From Flaveria trinervia (lineage: Eukaryota; Streptophyta; Magnoliopsida; Asterales; Asteraceae), in the NCBI GenBank assembly GCA_025506515.1, contig CM046452.1:43820444-43884443 (forward strand): DNA of 64,000 bases. Direction: 5' to 3'. Under the pieces are notes generated by a model. That model did no database searches and was not told where the DNA came from. It saw only the letters and a list, made by a program, of their open reading frames with translations. This document shows, in pieces, positions 58,173 to 64,000 of the stretch. The first letter of the stretch is position 1. Every line of letters begins with the position of its first letter. Both the position numbers and the translations under genes were made by a program.

Positions 58173-60255
58173 ATGTCTTCAACAAGTGCTCAATCATCCG
58201 TTGGTTGTGAAGCATCTTCAAGCAACGTGGTGATAGCAATCCTTCCTACGAATAGGAACCCCGAAGTATGGTGCAATTACGATTTATGTCAAATGGCTAG
58301 CGGTCCAAACAAGGCTCGTTGCAAGTTTTGTCATAAGTTTTTCAAAAAAGATGCAAACACAATGTTGAAAAACCATATTGCAAATAAATATTGTAGAGCG
58401 TTAAAAGGTGAACCTTCTCAAGGTCAAGCTTCGATGACAAACGAAGGAAATATTTGGGCTTATAACGTTGATGCGGTTCGGGAGCAAATGGCGCAATTTG
58501 TAATTCAAGAAAGCTTGTCATTCAAACATTTCGACAACGAACGTTTGACTCGACTCATTCAACGAACTCTCCAACCTCGTTACACCAATGTAAGTCGTGC
58601 TACTCTTCGAAGAGATTGTTTAAAAATGTGGAAAAAAGCTAAAAATGAATTAATATCTTATTTTGAAAATTTACAAACTGGTGTTAACTTAACTAGTGAT
58701 GTTTGGTCGACACCTCACGGTTCACCGGACTCGTACATTTGTGTCACCGCCCATTGGGTTGAACCCGATTCGTGGCAAATGATGAAACGTACGATTGCGT
58801 TTGAATTGTTTGATTATCCTCACACCGGCCAATATATTTTTATCTTATTGATAAAGTTATTCAAACGTATAAATTAGAAAAAAAAAATATTTTCTATATC
58901 TTTTGATAATGCTTCAACAACACTCTTGCGATAGATAATTGAAATTAAAATATAAACCAATATGTGAGGGTGTGTTTTTTCATAGTCGATGTGTTGCGCA
59001 CATCATAAACTTAGCCGTGCAAGACGGTTTAAAAACGATTGAAACAATTAAAGATTGTTTTAAAAGAATGTTACGTGATATTTTTAGTAACAACCAAAGA
59101 TATACTAAATATCGCAAGTTTTGTAAAGACGCAAATACTAAATGTTTAGGTCCGAATTGGGACGTACCAACACGATGGAATTCCACATGTAACATGTTTG
59201 AAAAGGCTATTGAACAAAAAGAAAGTTTAATAGCCTTTCATAATAGTTTGGTAAGTCGGGGAAAGGCAAATTCTTACCATCCATCGGGTTGGGCCATCAT
59301 CGAAGAAGTAACAAAAATGCTTCAAGTTTTTAAAAATGCAACTACATGTCTTTCTGGAGTTTATTACCCAACGAGTCCGTTGGTACTACACCAAATTTAT
59401 TTAATGACTTCAAAATTAAATGAATTATCGTGTAGAGGTAGACCCTATTCCGATATGATACCCCAATGAAAGAAAAACTTAAAAAATATTTTGAAGAAAT
59501 GCCTCCCGTTATTACATGTGCCGCTGCTTTAAACCCTTGTTTAAATTTGTCGGGGGTTGAAACTTTACTTGATAAAATTACTTTTAATTTGGATTTAGAA
59601 GTTGGTAAACCAATGTATAGTAAAACTTTAAAAGCGACTTTCAACAAACAATTACAACAAATGTATGATGTTTATTTATTAAAATACGGGGAAACATCAC
59701 AAATCCATGATGCTTTAAGGCATGCGGCAAATGCCGAATGTTCGAATGATCCAATGTTTGATTTATATAATACTTTAAAGGATGAATGTAATAAACGTCA
59801 ACGTGGTAACACTCAGAGTAGTGAACTCGGGAGGTATGGTCTTACAAACTTTTTATCGACCATGACTCCACATGAATTTAAAATTTTGACTTGTTGGCTT
59901 GGTGGAAAGGTAAGGAAGATCAATTTCCCATCCTATCCACCATGGCCGAGATTTACTAACCGTCCAAGCTTCTACGGTAGCTTCGGAATCTGCTTTTTCT
60001 GTTAGTGGCAGGATTATATCAATAAGACGAACTCGACTCACTCCACAAGCAGTTGAAATGTCAATTTGCTTGAAAGATTATTTGGATGCCGCGGAAAGAG
60101 TACAAGACAAACGATCGCTTGAAGGAGAACTGGAATATGAAGCAGAATTATACGAGGACGAGGTAGAGAGCGGATTGACACCAGGAATGACTGATGATGA
60201 AGCGGCATATGATGACTACCTTCGTAACAGTTCCGGTTCTGGTGGCGAGGAATAA
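58173..60255 (+). pseudogene. hAT transposase, BED zinc finger type, frameshifted
   Basis: MSSTSAQSSVGCEASSSNVV starts the ORF. The BED finger is CKFCHKFFKKD with MLKNHIANKYC. LTSDVWSTPHGSPDS holds the first catalytic Asp. After a frameshift near 58850, FDNAS holds the second Asp. RCVAHIINLAVQDGL (the CxxH of hAT) and WDVPTRWNST follow, then MLQVFKNATTCLSG. Frame changes near 59463 and 59910 separate the C-terminal dimerisation part (FSVSGRIISIRRTRLTPQAV, then MSICLKDYLDAAERVQDKRS) ending at 60255. Total span fits about 690 residues, normal for the family. At least three frameshifts make it non-autonomous. Confidence 0.93.
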
Positions 60256-60660
60256 ACGTACAAGTATAATACGAACGAAGAAACGACTATGTTAAATGTT
60301 TAGTTTTAAATGTTTAAATTATTTAAATGTTACGAATTGTTAAAATGTTTAAATTGTTTATAAATGATATAAATTGTTTATAAATGTTATTAATTGTTAA
60401 AATACTTAAATATTTATAAATGTTAATAAATAGTATATATATATATATATGTTTATAAATGTTATAAATTGTTTAATTGTTTAAATCGTTTAAATGTTTA
60501 AATTGTTTAAATCGTTTAAATGTTTAAATTGTTTAAATGTTTTAAATGTTTAAATTATATAAATTCTTTTAAATTATATAAATTCTTTTAAATTATATAA
60601 TTATATAAAAATGTTATAAATATTTATGTTTTAATTAAAAGTTTAAAATTTCGTTTGAAT
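60256..60660. repeat. AT-rich hAT 3' region with TTTAAATGTTTAAATTG repeats
   Basis: Short irregular direct repeats (AAATGTTTAAATTGTT variants and AAATTATATAAATTCTTTT three times) fill the 3' untranslated part of the transposon. No gene. Confidence 0.75.
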
Positions 60661-60878
60661 ATAACAAACAAAAAAAACCGGTTTGGGCCGAACCGTTTGG
60701 GCCCGAACCGGTTCCAAACCGGCCCAAACCGGTTTGATAGGTTTGGTTTTTACGGTTTTGAAACCGGTTTGAACCCGAACCAGTTTGGGGCCAAACCGGT
60801 TTTGACCGACTTTGACCAAACCGGTTTCGGTTTGGGACCCGAACGGTTTGGGCCCCCAAACCGGTTTGTACATCTCTA

Positions 60879-60886
60879 CCGGCGCC
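60879..60886. repeat. hAT target-site duplication, right copy (CCGGCGCC)
   Basis: Directly follows ACATCTCTA; identical to 57443-57450. Confidence 0.97.
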
Positions 60887-61665
60887 ACGTAGTCCACCTT
60901 GGCCAGATGGCCTATAAGTCTCTTTATCGGGGGCTTGACCTGCTTTCCCCGGTAAACCCTCATACGACCCAGTGGCATATCATCCTTAATCTCTAAAGCC
61001 ACAGCGTCGTGGCTCTCCTTTGGCAGCGAGGGCAGCTTCTTGTCAAAAATCATCTATAGGAACCGAGGGTACATGCAGAAACCCTCCTTGACCTTTGCCT
61101 CCAAGTTCTCTATAAGGTTAAAGAAGATCATGCTCGAAAAGCTGAAAGGGTGGTTCAGCACCAATGCCACATAGGCATTTTGTATCTCGTCTGAGAGGTC
61201 GTTAAACCCACCCCTTCGTGAAGCTATGCACTTCAAGATGACGTGTGCCAAGTACTTATACTGGGGGCACAGGTTGCTCTTGTTGAGCACACATGAGTTT
61301 ATGTCCCCAGAGTACTTAAACCTCATGAAACACCCTCTCACTGTCAGTGGGTGAAGTCTGGTGGGGTGATCAGTATCGTCTTCCAACTCAATTACCCGTT
61401 GAATATCTGCAGTGGTAATCTCTACATCCATGCCACAAATAGAACTCCGTATGCTGTACGGCTCACATGATCGATCAACAGATGCATTCTCCTAGAAGGC
61501 CTGTTGTATAGACCTGTAGGGAGTGCATGGTGTATAAATGGCCTTGTGGATCCTTGATCGCTTGAGAAAAGCGATGATCTCTGCAAACTCAGCACCATTC
61601 ATAGTTGTGGAGTCCAGGTGAGCACAAATGTTGTGCTTGGGGTTGATAAACCATCTATCAGCCAT
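60887..61665 (-). pseudogene. Copia 3 downstream ORF, 5' half
   Basis: Starts MADRWFINPKHNICAHLDST at 61665, right after a splice-acceptor-like TTGTGTTACAG. A frame break near 61490 leads to MDVEITTADIQRVIELEDDT, GCFMRFKYSGDINSCVLNKS, YKYLAHVILKCIASRRGG and FMCYPRFL-like sequence (FCMYPRFL) with a stop near 61054. It then reads HDAVALEIKDDMPLGRMRVY to the hAT edge. The KYLAHVxxxCIxxRxGGF and MYPRFL pattern recurs in retroelement ORFs of daisy-family plants. The function is unknown. The Met choice is supported by the acceptor position. Confidence 0.6.
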
Positions 61666-62640
61666 CGATCTGTAACACAAGACATATGGACATTAGTTAT
61701 CCACATGAGACAAATCAATCTTAATTAACTTGGTTTAATTCATTCAGATTCATTCATGTGATTGAACCATACAATTGGGTTAAGTCGTTTGTCCTGTCAT
61801 GCGACTGGATTCAGTTGGGTGATTGAATAAGCGACTGAGTTCAGTCGGTTGACTAAGCCTGCGATTGGTTCAATTGGCCGATTAAGCTCATTCGTATGCT
61901 CCATTCGGCCGATTGAGCCATTCGACCAGCTCAATCGTGTGATTGTTGTTCAACCTGATGACTAGTCGCATGACCCACTGTTCGACCGACTTAGATTTTA
62001 ATTTTAACCAAGATATGAAATTAGACATCGTGCACTAGTTCTTTAGACTCGCATTCAAATATCTAATAACCTAAAACCTTCAATTTTAACATTTTACTTG
62101 GTTTAAGTAGGTCATTAGCCCATTTAGTGTCCGGTTCTTGTTTGAGTCGAGAATCTTAAAGTTAGGGCACCATTTCGTCAGATTTCAGTGAGATATCATG
62201 ACATTGTACCTGTATATCAATCTACAATCGCCAGTATATTAATAAGAGTCAGAAAACTCGATCTAATGAAATTTGGGCAGAGTAACGGTAGTGTGTGCGA
62301 ATTAAGGGCGATTAGGGGGTGATAAGTCGAATGCGATCGACTGTGCCCTATTTATACTGAGTCTGAGTTCAATCGGCCGAATGGACCCATTCGCTCTGTT
62401 CATTCGAGCGAATGGACCTCAGTCGTGCGAGTGGCTCGGTCGATTTCCTTCAGTCGGTTGACTGGGTTTTAGTCGGGTGACTGACTCATTCGCACACCTC
62501 CATTCGGTCGACTGGCTCATTCTGATAATCCATTCGGCTGAATGGTTCATACTCATGTCCATTGGGCTGTTTAGTGCATGAGTATGGTCCATTTGCACGA
62601 TTGGGTCATACTTATGATTTTTTTACTCTAAGACCATTCC
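61666..62640 (-). other. Non-coding region with two clusters of ATTCG/CGACTG motifs
   Basis: 61745-61990 and 62350-62600 are filled with degenerate 11-14 bp units such as CATTCGGCCGATTGAG, CAGTCGGTTGACTGG and CATTCGCACACC. The middle part is AT-rich without ORFs. It lies upstream (on minus) of the copia 3 downstream ORF, so it may be intron or inter-ORF sequence, or a solo LTR at 62350-62600. Confidence 0.6.
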
Positions 62641-62675
62641 ACACTTTTATCTTTTGATTAAACATTATGAGCATT

Positions 62676-62812
62676 TGATCATCTCAGACATGATCATTTT
62701 AACTTGAAAAATTATTGACCACCTCAGACGTGGTCCTTTTAAAATACTTTGTTACCTCATATGTGACCCATTTTTTATTTGAAAGCACGTGTGGTCACCT
62801 CAGACGTGACCA
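62676..62812. repeat. Four hairpins with constant loop and covarying stems
   Basis: Stem/loop/stem: TGATCAT-CTCAGAC-ATGATCA (62676-62696), GACCAC-CTCAGAC-GTGGTC (62717-62735), GTTAC-CTCATAT-GTGAC (62751-62767, one G-T pair) and TGGTCAC-CTCAGAC-GTGACCA (62792-62812). The stems differ but stay paired, and the loop is kept in three of four. Confidence 0.8.
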
Positions 62813-64000
62813 TTTAGATGATAAGGTTCCCTATCAACTTCCATGACATAGTCCAATACTTAAATAAACTGAAATTGACAAACTTTATAACAAAATAAAA
62901 GAAATAAAAACTAAAACTTAAAACTAAGACATGTTTTTGTGTTTTTGTGAGGGCTAAATCCTAAGATGTAAATCTAAGAAATTATTTTCTGAAAAAGCAG
63001 CTTCAATTCATTTAAACCATACATGGACCAATTCAATTTGGAATCATACAGGATATTCAAATCGCTCGGGACAAGTTATCCAAAACCTTTGATGCTCTAT
63101 TCTTGTTTTTCATCTAGAGTCATTTAGCAAATTTAGGAAATCATACTAGTACTGATAGGGCCCCACTCTAATTTGAACTTTCAAGAATTGTAGCCACGAT
63201 GAGTGTCAGTATACTTGTCCTCTTAAATCCATACACAGACTTTCAACACAGATTGGTGATGGTTTAAGGTTTGTTTATTTCAACAAGCAATTGTGGATCC
63301 CACACTTATATGGTAATCAACATTCCTCAGGAGATTTTTGAGCGGTCTTAGGGTAGTATACAAGAAAAGACTATTCATAGAACTTTCAAAGAGAAGCCAA
63401 GCCTCAGGTCAGTGCCACCGCATAGCAGAGAGGCGGCAAACAACAATGAATTCTAGAATATATAGGTTATGCTTATCCTCAGGTCAGTGCCACCGCACAA
63501 CAAAGAGGCACATAACCTATCTTCTTGTTTGAGCAATTTCATTCTTTTTGCATAGATCTCACCAACAACATAGGTTATTAGTTGATTGTATTTGCATTTT
63601 TTATGTGCTTTTGCTCATGCTTTGGTCTTACGCACACATTCGTGGCGTTTATTTTGCTCGTCACCCCTTATTGGAATCTTGTTGATTGTGTTAACCAGGG
63701 ATAAGGTGTTACCCACAGCTAGTCAAACATTTTAGTTTAATCTTGAGATCACCAAAAAAGTCTAGTCATCTATTGTGTTGAATCTACCGACATATCATCC
63801 GTGGTCTAGCAACCTCTAGGTCTACTTTCTTTGTGTTATCTTAGTAGTAGCTAGTTTATCTATATATTTTCTTTTATTTTGCTCAGACTACACAGACTTA
63901 TACTTGAGCTTTGCATCATTTTCAATTTAAATTTTAAAGTCCCAAACGGTTTGCTCTTGTGTACTATCATATTCCAAAGATTGAATCGGTATCACACATA
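62813..64000. other. Non-coding sequence to the window end
   Basis: No convincing ORF. It contains a 75-bp-spaced direct repeat (63402 and 63477). The composition resembles untranslated or inter-ORF retroelement DNA, but I cannot assign it. Confidence 0.5.
63402..63511 (+). repeat. Direct repeat pair, spacing 75 bp
   Basis: CCTCAGGTCAGTGCCACCGC occurs at 63402 and 63477, each followed by a similar AGAGAGGCG or AAAGAGGCA stretch. Confidence 0.85.

Larger units (their letters stand above)
57451..60878 (+). mobile_element. hAT DNA transposon (3.4 kb)
   Basis: Perfect 8-bp duplication and imperfect terminal inverted repeats: TAGAGGTGGCCAAAAA at the left and, in reverse, TAGAGATGTACAAACCG at the right. 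The subterminal regions are crowded with AACCGG at both ends. It encodes a broken BED/hAT transposase on +. It interrupts the copia 3 downstream ORF between readable halves. Confidence 0.96.

Noticed and set aside
57443..60886. hAT as a functional autonomous transposon
   Set aside because: The transposase has at least three frameshifts, so it cannot make the full protein.

Overview
This window looks like a piece of a large, AT-rich plant nuclear genome made almost entirely of nested transposable elements. I see no host protein-coding gene I would defend. The family mix (Tekay-like Ty3/gypsy with a C-terminal chromodomain, SIRE-like and Tnt1-like Ty1/copia, and long extra ORFs downstream of copia pol) suggests a daisy-family (Asteraceae) or related eudicot genome. 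That taxonomic call is inference.

Layout. 1-7919 holds LTR remnants and AT-rich intergenic DNA. A SIRE-like copia element on + (called copia 1) begins with its LTR at 7920-8674. It runs through gag, protease, integrase and RT/RNase H to about 35300, and three insertions split it. The first is gypsy 1 (11826-23233), flanked by the 5-bp duplication AAAAG. The second is copia 2 on - (24395-32901), flanked by GTTTC. The third is a solo LTR (33782-34308).

After copia 1 comes an LTR of its own family in reverse orientation (35431-50985). A hexanucleotide array has expanded inside this LTR, and gypsy 2 (35967-49670, flanked by GCAAT) is inserted in the array. A reversed SIRE-type downstream ORF follows (50986-54155), then the LTR and reversed downstream ORF of another copia-like element, copia 3 (54156-61665). 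That ORF is split by a hAT DNA transposon (57451-60878, flanked by the 8-bp duplication CCGGCGCC). 61666-64000 is non-coding, with clustered short repeats and a row of covarying hairpins.

The most unusual feature is that both Ty3/gypsy insertions have correct outer ends and target-site duplications but a rearranged interior. Gypsy 1 has its whole internal region inverted between outward-facing LTR pieces. Gypsy 2 is a 13.7-kb head-to-head foldback of LTR-ORF1-gag-protease-RT, has no integrase, and centres on a perfect 113-bp palindrome. The copia 1 family LTR is also inverted relative to its pol. Other points are a probable 80-81 bp spliceosomal intron inside gag of gypsy 2, tRNA-like A and B boxes inside the gypsy 1 LTR family, a probable organelle-derived insert in copia 2, and hairpins with compensatory stems at 62676-62812.

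Nearly every coding region here is frameshifted or carries stops. The two gypsy 2 RT regions and the copia 2 integrase are the best preserved.
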